DNA of 15,816 nt, from contig DUUS01000112.1 of NCBI GenBank assembly GCA_012841465.1, forward strand, positions 1 through 15,816. The letters run 5' to 3'. The notes under the pieces were generated by a model. That model searched no databases and was not told where the DNA came from. It worked only from the letters and a program-made list of their open reading frames with translations. Position numbers and translations under genes: made by a program. Of this stretch, positions 1-6,258 are shown in pieces (position 1 is the first letter of the stretch; each line of letters opens with the position of its first letter). This DNA comes from Mollicutes bacterium (GTDB lineage Bacteria > Bacillota_I > Bacilli_A > RF39 > UBA660).

Positions 1-93
1 ATAAAAAAACGAAGATAACTTTGTATTATCCCCGCCGGTCGTGAGAACGACCCATAAAGAAACAAACTTAAAAATCGTTTTTGTTGTTTCTAT
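1..93 (-). ncRNA. Unidentified structured small RNA or leader RNA ending in a terminator
   Basis: Read on the minus strand, three hairpins follow a candidate promoter. The first pairs 84-90 with 59-65 (GAAACAA/TTGTTTC) and encloses an inner AAAAA/TTTTT hairpin (70-74 with 78-82). The second is a perfect six-pair stem, 47-52 with 37-42 (GGTCGT, loop TCTC, ACGACC). The third pairs 26-33 with 11-18, eight pairs including two G-U, and runs into seven U at 9-3, like a rho-independent terminator. The conserved-looking stretch CGACCGGCGGGG lies between hairpins two and three. It could be a roughly 90-nt independent RNA or an attenuator for a gene beyond the left edge. I do not recognise an Rfam family. 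On the plus strand the second hairpin would carry a GAGA (GNRA) loop, so orientation is not fully settled, but promoter and U-tract both favour minus. Confidence 0.5.
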
Positions 94-99
94 AGCACG

Positions 100-128
100 A
101 CAATATCATATTATAAATATCGTGTCAA
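100..128 (-). promoter_or_regulatory. Promoter for the left-edge structured RNA
   Basis: A perfect -35 TTGACA (128-123) lies 17 bp from a weaker -10 TATTGT (105-100), placing the RNA start near 93-90, just before the first hairpin. CACGA (96-100) and TCGTG (120-124) form an imperfect dyad across the promoter, which could be an operator. Confidence 0.5.
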
Positions 129-212
129 TATAATTGATTTTAAAAGAATTTAAAATTTAAATATTAAATAGAATTCATTTAAACCTCTGTTATTACCTTA
201 ATTTAATTTAAA

Positions 213-225
213 CATATATTATACT
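213..225 (+). promoter_or_regulatory. Candidate -10 region for the small membrane protein gene
   Basis: CATATATTA (213-221) matches the sporulation sigma-K -10 pattern CATAnnnTA and closely resembles the sigma-E -10. An AC dinucleotide at 195-196 lies about where a sigma-K -35 would be. A vegetative TATACT at 220-225 overlaps it, but its start site would leave almost no leader. Weak evidence by itself. Confidence 0.25.
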
Positions 226-236
226 AGGTGATATTT

Positions 237-422
237 ATGTGTCCTAGACCTGGTCCTTTTAAAGGTTTCTTTGGTGTTCTTGCTATATTTATTCTATGTG
301 GATTAATATTTTATCAAGCATTACTTACCTTTTTACTTCCCTTTAGATTTAATTTACTAATATTATTAATAGAGATATTTATATTATTTTATATTTTGTG
401 GCGAATAGTATGGCCTTATTAG
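237..422 (+). CDS. Small two-helix membrane protein, unrecognised
   Basis: The gene encodes a 61-residue, very hydrophobic protein. It has a short N-terminus with Cys2, two prolines and a basic residue, a first membrane segment at about residues 12-34, and a second at about 39-57 ending in RIVWPY. I chose the ATG at 237 because AGGTG (226-230) is well spaced before it; a GTG at 228 in the same frame lies inside that ribosome binding site. The gene converges on the ysxE-like gene, and the last 39 bases of the two overlap on opposite strands. No family is recognised. The position next to spore-coat genes and the CATATATTA element suggest a possible sporulation membrane peptide, but that is inference. 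A chance hydrophobic ORF in AT-rich DNA cannot be ruled out. Confidence 0.5.
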   Translation: MCPRPGPFKGFFGVLAIFILCGLIFYQALLTFLLPFRFNLLILLIEIFILFYILWRIVWPY

Positions 423-1262
423 GTTTTCAGTTTTATATATATAGGTGAGTAGTTCATTAGTTTCTCTAGTATTATCAAATTCATTTTGATTTAATTTAAT
501 GGGATTTGGTAGAGATATTACTATAAAAAATAATTTTCTTTCTTCATCACTTAATTTAAAAGCATTGTTATAATTTTCAAGGAAATTACTAAATTCATAT
601 TTATTATAATCATTTTTATATAAATTAATTAAATCTAGTACAGGTGAATCAATAGTATAATTATCCCATGATATTAAATAATCTTTATTTCCTTTTAAAT
701 AATGATCAATAGTTAAGTTATTATGACAGTATGCTACTCTTTCTTTGGTTTTATCAACCATTAGTTTAAACCAGTTATCAAGTTCATGTTTTATATATTT
801 AAAATTAGATATGAGTTTACTACTATTTCTAATCAGTAAATAATTAGAAGGACTCATAACAACATCTTTAGATATTTCATCAAAAAGGTTAGTATAGTAA
901 TTTTCAATATAATTTATGTTTCCCTCAATAGTTTCATGTATTTCTTTAATATAATCAGCAGTTATTGGTTTATAATAAGAGGTTTTTTCATGTAGTGAAC
1001 CTAGTAAAAAAGCCATATCTGCTGATTTTTGATTAATTGGAATACTTACGTGATCTATATATTCATATATATATTTAGAATCTTCCTGGTCTATAATCTC
1101 GGGATAATTATTAAAGCCTCTTGTATTTAAATAAGTATGAAGTTCTTTTATGTCTTGAGTTTTTTCTTTAACTACACATTTACCATTATCAGTACAAAGA
1201 ATTTTACTTTTACCATTAATAGTTATTTTATTTGGCTTTAACTTTTTATTAATCTTCTTCAT
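384..1262 (-). CDS. YsxE/CotS-like spore-coat protein with a degenerate kinase fold
   Basis: This 292-residue protein is close in length to Bacillus subtilis YsxE, a spore-coat-associated member of the aminoglycoside-phosphotransferase/CotS kinase fold. Visible landmarks are an N-lobe with VVKEK at 30-34, helix LLGSLH at 86-91, a catalytic-loop equivalent CHNNLTIDHYL at 179-189, a metal-loop equivalent LISWD at 196-200, and SPVLDLINLY at 206-215. Against the usual HGD...N and (I/L)DFD motifs, the catalytic Asp is Asn and the first metal Asp is Ser, so phosphotransfer looks unlikely. Its start overlaps the end of the SpoVID-like gene by 14 bases, implying translational coupling. The spoVID-ysxE order is that of B. 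subtilis. Family assignment leans on length, fold motifs and context together. Confidence 0.72.
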   Translation of the reverse strand: MKKINKKLKPNKITINGKSKILCTDNGKCVVKEKTQDIKELHTYLNTRGFNNYPEIIDQEDSKYIYEYIDHVSIPINQKSADMAFLLGSLHEKTSYYKPITADYIKEIHETIEGNINYIENYYTNLFDEISKDVVMSPSNYLLIRNSSKLISNFKYIKHELDNWFKLMVDKTKERVAYCHNNLTIDHYLKGNKDYLISWDNYTIDSPVLDLINLYKNDYNKYEFSNFLENYNNAFKLSDEERKLFFIVISLPNPIKLNQNEFDNTRETNELLTYIYKTENLIRPYYSPQNIK

Positions 1263-2004
1263 CAGGGATAATTAATTTCATATTTAAAGTAAGTTCTTCA
1301 AACTCATTAAACTTTTTTAAATCATTTAAATTAATTTTATAAGCTTCGCAAATATTATCTATTGTATCTGATGCAGTTACAGTATGAACATTATAAGTAA
1401 CAAAACTTTCTTCTGAATTAATACTATCTACAATAGTGTTTTTATCAATATGATGTCTTTTATCTTCTTCAATTACTTCTTCTTCCTCTTCTTCTTTAAT
1501 TTCTTCTCTCTCTTCTATTATTTCTTCTCTCTCTTCTTCAATCTCTTCTACTTCCGGTTTTAATATTACCACTGGCTTTTCCTCTTCTCTTTCATCTTCA
1601 ACTTCTTCACTTGATAAGTCAATTATTTCAGCCTCATTGTTTTGAAGGAATTCATCTAAGTCTGTTTCCTCAGCAAATTCGATTAAACTTTGCTCTCCTT
1701 CAACTAAATATTCTACATTAATACTAAGAGTATCTTCTTTTAAATCATAAGAAAAATCATTAATAGTAACTTCGACACTATCTAAATTAACATTACTTCT
1801 AATATCATTTTGAAATGGCACCTTAAAGTTAAAATCTTCTTTATTAATACTTACCTCATGAAGGCGATAATCTCCTGATATTATGAATTCCCCTTGGCAA
1901 ATAGAACCAGCTACATCATAGTTATGCTCGATTGATATACTAGTAATTTCATAGATGTTATTATTAAACACAAATTCTTTTTCAATAGTAAATACTTCTT
2001 TCAT
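1249..2004 (-). CDS. SpoVID-like spore morphogenetic protein with C-terminal LysM
   Basis: SpoVID in Bacillus drives encasement of the spore by coat proteins and binds the forespore surface. This 251-residue version is less than half the 575 residues of B. subtilis SpoVID but keeps the layout: an N-terminal beta-rich region (about 1-105) resembling the SPOCS/DUF3794-type domain, with GEFIISGDYRLHEV at 38-51; a Glu-rich low-complexity linker (133-181); and a C-terminal LysM domain (about 203-247, YNVHTVTASDTIDNICEAY). There is no signal peptide, as expected for a mother-cell cytoplasmic protein. The ribosome binding site AAAGGGTGA lies 4 bases before the ATG. It overlaps the ysxE-like gene by 14 bases and follows the lon terminator. 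SafA, another LysM coat protein, is an alternative, but the following ysxE-like gene favours SpoVID. Confidence 0.75.
   Translation of the reverse strand: MKEVFTIEKEFVFNNNIYEITSISIEHNYDVAGSICQGEFIISGDYRLHEVSINKEDFNFKVPFQNDIRSNVNLDSVEVTINDFSYDLKEDTLSINVEYLVEGEQSLIEFAEETDLDEFLQNNEAEIIDLSSEEVEDEREEEKPVVILKPEVEEIEEEREEIIEEREEIKEEEEEEVIEEDKRHHIDKNTIVDSINSEESFVTYNVHTVTASDTIDNICEAYKINLNDLKKFNEFEELTLNMKLIIPDEED
1467..1610 (-). repeat. Glu-coding low-complexity tract with 21-bp period
   Basis: The linker of the SpoVID-like gene is nearly pure GAA/GAG codons. An 18-base unit is perfectly repeated at 1499-1516 and 1520-1537, giving a seven-codon period (EEREEI plus one residue). Such tracts are prone to slippage and length variation. 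Confidence 0.7.
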
Positions 2005-2024
2005 GTAATCACCCTTTCTAAAAA

Positions 2025-2032
2025 AGTATATG
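2025..2032 (-). promoter_or_regulatory. Candidate mother-cell -10 element before the SpoVID-like gene
   Basis: CATATACT (2032-2025) resembles the sigma-E -10 consensus CATACAnT and lies about 20 bases before the start codon. No convincing matching -35 is visible at the right distance, so this is tentative. TATACT inside it could equally serve the housekeeping sigma. Confidence 0.3.
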
Positions 2033-2055
2033 AGTTTATAAGATTTTTAATACAA

Positions 2056-2085
2056 AAAAACAAGTGTTATTTTTTACTTGTTTTT
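2056..2085 (-). terminator. lon terminator
   Basis: A perfect ten-pair inverted repeat, AAAAACAAGT (2085-2076) with ACTTGTTTTT (2065-2056), is followed by further T. The stop codon of lon (2069-2067) lies in the loop, so the hairpin is built partly into the coding end. Confidence 0.75.
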
Positions 2086-4352
2086 GTTTTAAACAATTTG
2101 TTTATTACTTCATCAAAATTATTTATAAATATTATTTTTAAATCATCTCTTATAAATAAAGGAACATCTTCTAAATCATCTTTATTTTCTTTAGGTAAAT
2201 AAATTGTTTTTATATTATTATTATAAGCAGTAATAATCTTTTCTTTAATCGAAGAAACTTTTAAAACATTCCCATTTAAATCAAGCTTACCACTAAAAGC
2301 AATATCATTTTTAATTTTCTTTTCTTTTATTAAACTTACAATAGAGGCTGCTATACCAAGAGAACCACTTTTACCATCAAGTTTAATATCTTGGTTAAAA
2401 TTAATATGAAGATGTTCATTAGTTAAGTTAAGAAGCTTTTTACTTTTTAAATAACTAATAACAACTAATATATCATCTTTAGTTTGATCAAGAATATTAC
2501 CAGTAATAATCGTTTCACCTTCACCTGGCACTAATGCACATTCTAAGGTTACAATTAAACCACCTAAGGGACTTACCCCTAAAATATTACTTCTTCCCTC
2601 TTTTAATAGAGAGGTAGTTTTTTCATTTATCTTTCTTCCCAGAACTTCTTTTACATACTTTTTTGTTATTTTAGATGTAGTAATTTTATTAATAATTATA
2701 TTTCTAATTAGTTTATCCATTACTCTTTCAAGTTCTCTAACGCCACTTTCTAAAGTGTAATCACTGATTATATCAAGTACAATTTCTTCCTTAATCGTAA
2801 CTTTTCTAGAATTATATTTTTCATAAATATTAGGTATTAAATAATTAATTGCGATATCTTTTTTATCATAAATAGAATAACTATCAAGATAAATAATCTC
2901 AAGGCGGTCTTTTAAAGCAGGAGGAATATTTTCTTCATCATTAGCGGTTAATATAAAGAAAACTGGTGATAGATCAATTGGCTCTTCGATATAATTATCA
3001 ACAAAGTTTTTATTTTGATTAACATCTAATATATCAAGAAGCACACTTGCGGGATCTCCCTTGTAATCTTTAACCATTTTATCAACTTCATCAATTAGAA
3101 TAACCGGATTATTGTATTTACATTTCTTGATACCATTTACTATTTTACCAGGCGATGCTCCAATATAAGTTCGGCGGTGGCCAGTAAGCTCACTTGAATC
3201 ATTTAATCCACCAACATTTATTTTAATAAATTCTCTTTTTAAAGATTTACTTATACTCATGGCAATAGTAGTTTTACCAACACCTGGAGGACCAATTAAA
3301 CAAATAACGGGACTATTTAACTCAGGATTTAATTTCTTTAAAGAGGCATACTCAATAATTCTTGATTTAACTTTATCCATGCCATGATGAGTTTTATTTA
3401 ATTTACTTTTTATACTTCTGATATTTAAGTCTTCAGGTGATTTTTTATTAAAAGGAAGACTTATTACGGTATCTAGATAATTTCTGATAACCGAGCCTTC
3501 CGGACTATTATCAGATGTATATTCATATTTACCAAGTTCAGTATAAAGTTTTTCTTTAATAGATGAAGGGGCATCTAAGTTTTTTATTTTTTCTCTATAT
3601 TTAATTACTTCTTTTTCTTTGGAATTATTTATTCCTAGTTCCTGATTTAATTTATTTATTTTAGCTTTAAGTAAATATTCTTTTTGTTCTTTTTCAAATT
3701 CTTTTCTAATATCATTATCTAGTTTATTATTTAATTTAATTACTTCAAGTTCGATTGATAAATCATTAATTAAATTTCTTGCTCTTTTAATTTCATCAAA
3801 TTCATTAATATAATTTTTTCTTTTATTTAAAGATAAATTTATAAACGAAACAATTATATCAGTTAAATAATCAAGAGATTCATTTTCATTTATTTTAGGA
3901 AAAATACTATTTGATGATTCAGAATTTAATTTTATATAAGTTTTAGTTAAACTAATTAATTTTCTTTTTAAAGCAATTTCTTCAGTACTCTCTTCTTTTT
4001 TTATATATAATCTTTTAATATTAGCAATTAAAATACTTTTGTTTTTATTATAATTAGCATACTTTAATATATTTACTCGATTAAGTCCCTTAATAACTAC
4101 TCTATAATTACCACTAGGAAGTTTAATGCATGACTTTATTAAAGCAAGAACACCTAACTCTGGTAAATCTTTTAAAGAAGGTGATACCTCTAGAGTATTT
4201 CTAGGTAGAATAACAAGTACTTTTTTATTATAAGAACTACTACTTAGATCCATTATTTTTTTTGAAAGTTCATTATTAAGTTCAAGTCTAACTTCTTGAA
4301 GAGGCAATAAAGATAATTTCTTAAGTAATAACACCGGGATATCTTCTCTCAT
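2067..4352 (-). CDS. lon: Lon ATP-dependent protease
   Basis: Cytoplasmic AAA+ serine protease that degrades damaged and regulatory proteins as a hexamer. The 761-residue length is typical. An N-terminal substrate-binding domain (about 1-200) precedes a helical linker, the ATPase module with Walker A GPPGVGKT (354-361), Walker B VILIDEVDK (417-425), sensor Asn471, Arg483 as candidate arginine finger and sensor-2 GVREL (537-541), then the protease domain (about 590-755). The catalytic dyad is Ser662 in DGKSG and Lys703 in SSIKEK. The surroundings are divergent: most Lon proteins have DGPSAG and GGLKEK. The start is supported by GGAGGTG 6-7 bases before the ATG. It has its own promoter (4378-4406) and terminator. 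It precedes the spoVID-like gene, recalling the lonA...spoVID region of Bacillus. Confidence 0.93.
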   Translation of the reverse strand: MREDIPVLLLKKLSLLPLQEVRLELNNELSKKIMDLSSSSYNKKVLVILPRNTLEVSPSLKDLPELGVLALIKSCIKLPSGNYRVVIKGLNRVNILKYANYNKNKSILIANIKRLYIKKEESTEEIALKRKLISLTKTYIKLNSESSNSIFPKINENESLDYLTDIIVSFINLSLNKRKNYINEFDEIKRARNLINDLSIELEVIKLNNKLDNDIRKEFEKEQKEYLLKAKINKLNQELGINNSKEKEVIKYREKIKNLDAPSSIKEKLYTELGKYEYTSDNSPEGSVIRNYLDTVISLPFNKKSPEDLNIRSIKSKLNKTHHGMDKVKSRIIEYASLKKLNPELNSPVICLIGPPGVGKTTIAMSISKSLKREFIKINVGGLNDSSELTGHRRTYIGASPGKIVNGIKKCKYNNPVILIDEVDKMVKDYKGDPASVLLDILDVNQNKNFVDNYIEEPIDLSPVFFILTANDEENIPPALKDRLEIIYLDSYSIYDKKDIAINYLIPNIYEKYNSRKVTIKEEIVLDIISDYTLESGVRELERVMDKLIRNIIINKITTSKITKKYVKEVLGRKINEKTTSLLKEGRSNILGVSPLGGLIVTLECALVPGEGETIITGNILDQTKDDILVVISYLKSKKLLNLTNEHLHINFNQDIKLDGKSGSLGIAASIVSLIKEKKIKNDIAFSGKLDLNGNVLKVSSIKEKIITAYNNNIKTIYLPKENKDDLEDVPLFIRDDLKIIFINNFDEVINKLFKTKTSKK

Positions 4353-4377
4353 ATGCGCACCTCCAAATATGAGTTTT

Positions 4378-4406
4378 ATTATAGTATCTAAAGTTTAGTT
4401 TGTAAA
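4378..4406 (-). promoter_or_regulatory. lon promoter
   Basis: TTTACA (4406-4401) and a perfect TATAAT (4383-4378) are separated by 17 bp, with the start site expected about 20 bases before the lon start codon. No CIRCE element or CtsR-type direct repeat is visible around it. Confidence 0.7.
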
Positions 4407-4439
4407 GGCGAAAAGTCAATTTTTAAAATTTTCATTATA

Positions 4440-4465
4440 AAACACTTTAAATAACTAAAGTGTTT
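4440..4465 (-). terminator. Hairpin after pdp, weak terminator
   Basis: A ten-pair stem, AAACACTTTA (4465-4456) with TAAAGTGTTT (4449-4440), has a six-base loop. The following tract is TATAATG and not a run of U, so termination may be incomplete. Confidence 0.5.
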
Positions 4466-4497
4466 ATAGATTATAAGACTAAAATATAACAGTAAAA

Positions 4498-5718
4498 TTA
4501 TTTTATAACAAATAACTCTAAGTCTTCTGGAGTAAGTTTGATATCAAAGTCTTTTACATAGATTTCAGCAAGTGGCTCTCCTTTTTTTACTTTAGAGCCT
4601 ACGGAATGAAGTATTTTTATTCCGACTCCATGGTCAATTTTGGAATCTTTGGTAAGTTTACCAGCACCAAGTTTGGTTGCTAGTTTTCCACAGTTAATCG
4701 CACTTATTGATTGAATTGTTCCAGTTACATTACTTTTTAAGAAGAAAACATTTTTACTTACCTTAATTTTATTAAGGTCTCCCCCTTGGGCTTCAATCCA
4801 TTTTTCAAACATTTTATAGGCACTACCTTTTTTAAGAGCGTTGTTTGATAAAATCTTAGCATCATCAACAGAGATTCCTTTTGCCATTGAAACTATATGA
4901 GCAGCAAGCAGTACACTTGTTTCTTTTAATTTATTATTTTTTCCTTTTAGCACTTCAATTGCTTCTAGTACTTCAAGTGAATTACCAATTGAAAGTGATA
5001 ATGGATTATCCATTGGTGATATTATTGTTTTAACTTTTCTTTTATAAGCATCGCCAATTTTAATTACCCACTCGCTGAATATTTCTGCCTCAGCTTTGGT
5101 TTTAATTAAAGCTCCGCTTCCTACTTTAATATCAATAACAATATAATAAGCCCCACTAGCAATCTTTTTACTCATAATCGAGCAGGCTATTAAAGGAATT
5201 GATTCAGTTGTACCACTGACATCTCTTAGAGCATAAATAACTTTATCAAGAGGTACTAAATTATCAGTTTGACTACATATTGCTAGTCCCAATTTATTTA
5301 TTTGATTATAAAATTCTTCTTTAGTCAGCTCAACTTTATAGCCAGGAATACTTTCAAGTTTATCTACTGTTCCGCCAGTGTGACCAAGACTTCTGCCACT
5401 CATTTTAGCCATCGGAATATTCATGCTTGCTACAATTGGAGCTACGATTAAAGAAGTAGTATCACCTACTCCACCTGTTGAGTGTTTATCTGATACTTTC
5501 TTTTTAAATTCATAAGTCTCGCCACTTTTAATAAATATATCTGTAAGAGATAAAGTCTCTTTTAAACTCATTCCATTTATAGTTATAGCCATCAAAAGTG
5601 AGCTCATCTGATAATCTTTAACCTCACCTTTATTATATCCATTAAAGGCAAAAGAAAGTTCTTCATAAGTAAGCTCTTCATTATTCTTTTTCTTTGTTAT
5701 AATATCTAATATATTCAT
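4498..5718 (-). CDS. pdp: Pyrimidine-nucleoside (thymidine) phosphorylase
   Basis: Reversible phosphorolysis of uridine, thymidine and deoxyuridine to free base and (deoxy)ribose 1-phosphate, a cytoplasmic salvage step. The 406-residue protein is slightly shorter than the usual ~433. It shows the phosphate-binding motif KHSTGGVGD (78-86), the family signature SGRSLGHTGGTVDKLESIPG (107-126), LRDVSGTTESIPLIACSIMSKK with the substrate-binding Arg, Ser and Lys, and the K-x-GSGA segment. GAGGG precedes the ATG by about 5 bases. It is a single-gene unit with its own promoter between the L19 terminator and this gene. Pdp and DeoA are hard to separate by eye; Bacilli usually have the broad-specificity Pdp, hence the symbol. 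Confidence 0.9.
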   Translation of the reverse strand: MNILDIITKKKNNEELTYEELSFAFNGYNKGEVKDYQMSSLLMAITINGMSLKETLSLTDIFIKSGETYEFKKKVSDKHSTGGVGDTTSLIVAPIVASMNIPMAKMSGRSLGHTGGTVDKLESIPGYKVELTKEEFYNQINKLGLAICSQTDNLVPLDKVIYALRDVSGTTESIPLIACSIMSKKIASGAYYIVIDIKVGSGALIKTKAEAEIFSEWVIKIGDAYKRKVKTIISPMDNPLSLSIGNSLEVLEAIEVLKGKNNKLKETSVLLAAHIVSMAKGISVDDAKILSNNALKKGSAYKMFEKWIEAQGGDLNKIKVSKNVFFLKSNVTGTIQSISAINCGKLATKLGAGKLTKDSKIDHGVGIKILHSVGSKVKKGEPLAEIYVKDFDIKLTPEDLELFVIK

Positions 5719-5740
5719 AATACCCTCATATTCTCTTTAT

Positions 5741-5769
5741 ATTGTACTAAAGAAATAAAGAAAAGTAAA
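5741..5769 (-). promoter_or_regulatory. pdp promoter
   Basis: TTTACT (5769-5764) and TACAAT (5746-5741) are 17 bp apart, with the start site expected about 15 bases before the pdp start codon. It lies just after the L19 terminator, so pdp can be expressed separately from rplS. Confidence 0.6.
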
Positions 5770-5781
5770 ATTTTTAAAATA

Positions 5782-5803
5782 TAAAAAAGCGTTTTTTAAC
5801 GCT
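5782..5803 (-). terminator. rplS terminator
   Basis: Stem AGCGTT (5803-5798) with AACGCT (5793-5788) and a four-base loop, followed by six T. The rplS stop codon (5798-5796) lies inside the hairpin. Confidence 0.8.
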
Positions 5804-6140
5804 CTCTTTCTTTAACTTTGTATTCTCCAGCCATTTTATCTAAGAAGTTTAATTTAGCTCTACGGACATAACCTTTTTTAATAACGGTTATTTTATCAAC
5901 CAGCGGGCTATTTACTGGGAATGTTCTTTTAACAACAACACTTCCACTTTTCTTTCTAACGGTAAACATCTTTGATACAGAGCCACCTTTTATTGAAGTA
6001 ACTAAGCCTTCAAATGCTTGAATACGTTCTTTCTTTCCTTCCCTAATCCAGACATCTACTCTTACAGTATCTCCAACTCTAAAATCAGGAATATCCTTTT
6101 TAATTTGCTTTTCATCAATTTTAGCTATTAAAGGATTCAT
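5796..6140 (-). CDS. rplS: 50S ribosomal protein L19
   Basis: Structural protein of the large ribosomal subunit, at the 30S-50S interface. It is 114 residues, close to the family norm. Typical L19 segments are visible: an N-terminal helix ending in IPDFRVGDTVRVDV, the RIQAFEGLV segment, SVSKMFTVRKKSGSVVVKRTFPVNSP and the C-terminal KKGYVRRAKLNFL. I use the ATG at 6140, giving MNPLI, because it matches the usual L19 N-terminus and leaves about 10 bases after AAAGGA. An in-frame ATG at 6149 lies almost on top of that site. It has its own promoter, a structured leader and a terminator, so its output is controlled separately from trmD-rimM upstream. Confidence 0.97.
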   Translation of the reverse strand: MNPLIAKIDEKQIKKDIPDFRVGDTVRVDVWIREGKKERIQAFEGLVTSIKGGSVSKMFTVRKKSGSVVVKRTFPVNSPLVDKITVIKKGYVRRAKLNFLDKMAGEYKVKERER

Positions 6141-6149
6141 AAGTATCAT

Positions 6150-6218
6150 TTCCTTTCTATAATATATATTTTATAATCATTTATTAAAAAGCGGATTATA
6201 AAAGTTTTCCTTGAAAAC
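6150..6218 (-). promoter_or_regulatory. rplS leader RNA with two hairpins (L19-leader-like)
   Basis: Starting at the predicted transcription start, the RNA forms a six-pair hairpin, GTTTTC (6218-6213) with GAAAAC (6209-6204). A perfect ten-pair stem follows, TTTTATAATC (6203-6194) with GATTATAAAA (6178-6169), with a 15-base loop, then the ribosome binding site AAAGGAA. Two hairpins before rplS recall the L19 leader described in Bacilli, thought to give autogenous control. The match to that family is by layout only. Confidence 0.55.
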
Positions 6219-6224
6219 AAATTG

Positions 6225-6253
6225 ATTATAGCATACTAAACTAAAGTATTCAA
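6225..6253 (-). promoter_or_regulatory. Strong rplS promoter
   Basis: TTGAAT (6253-6248), a 17-bp spacer and TATAAT (6230-6225), with TGC immediately before the -10 (an extended -10). The -35 begins only a few bases after the stop of the preceding gene. Confidence 0.85.
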
Positions 6254-6258
6254 CCAAT

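Noticed and set aside
1..100. FMN riboswitch fragment suggested by GACCGGCGG
   Set aside because: The neighbouring conserved RFN segments are absent, and the surrounding stems do not match its multi-helix junction.
228..236. GTG at 228 as start of the small membrane protein
   Set aside because: It lies within the ribosome binding site AGGTG that serves the ATG at 237.
1..236. T-box riboswitch, as expected before valS after ysxE in Bacillus
   Set aside because: No T-box core (AGGGTGG...ACCGCG), no stem I features, and the promoter-to-terminator distance is too short.
4384..4440. CtsR or CIRCE heat-shock operator before lon
   Set aside because: Only an imperfect GGCGAAAAGTCAA run is present, without the two spaced GGTCAAA units; no CIRCE inverted repeat is visible.
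6141..6149. ATG at 6149 as start of rplS
   Set aside because: It is almost on top of AAAGGA, and the resulting MIL extension is not seen in L19 proteins; MNPLI from 6140 fits the family.
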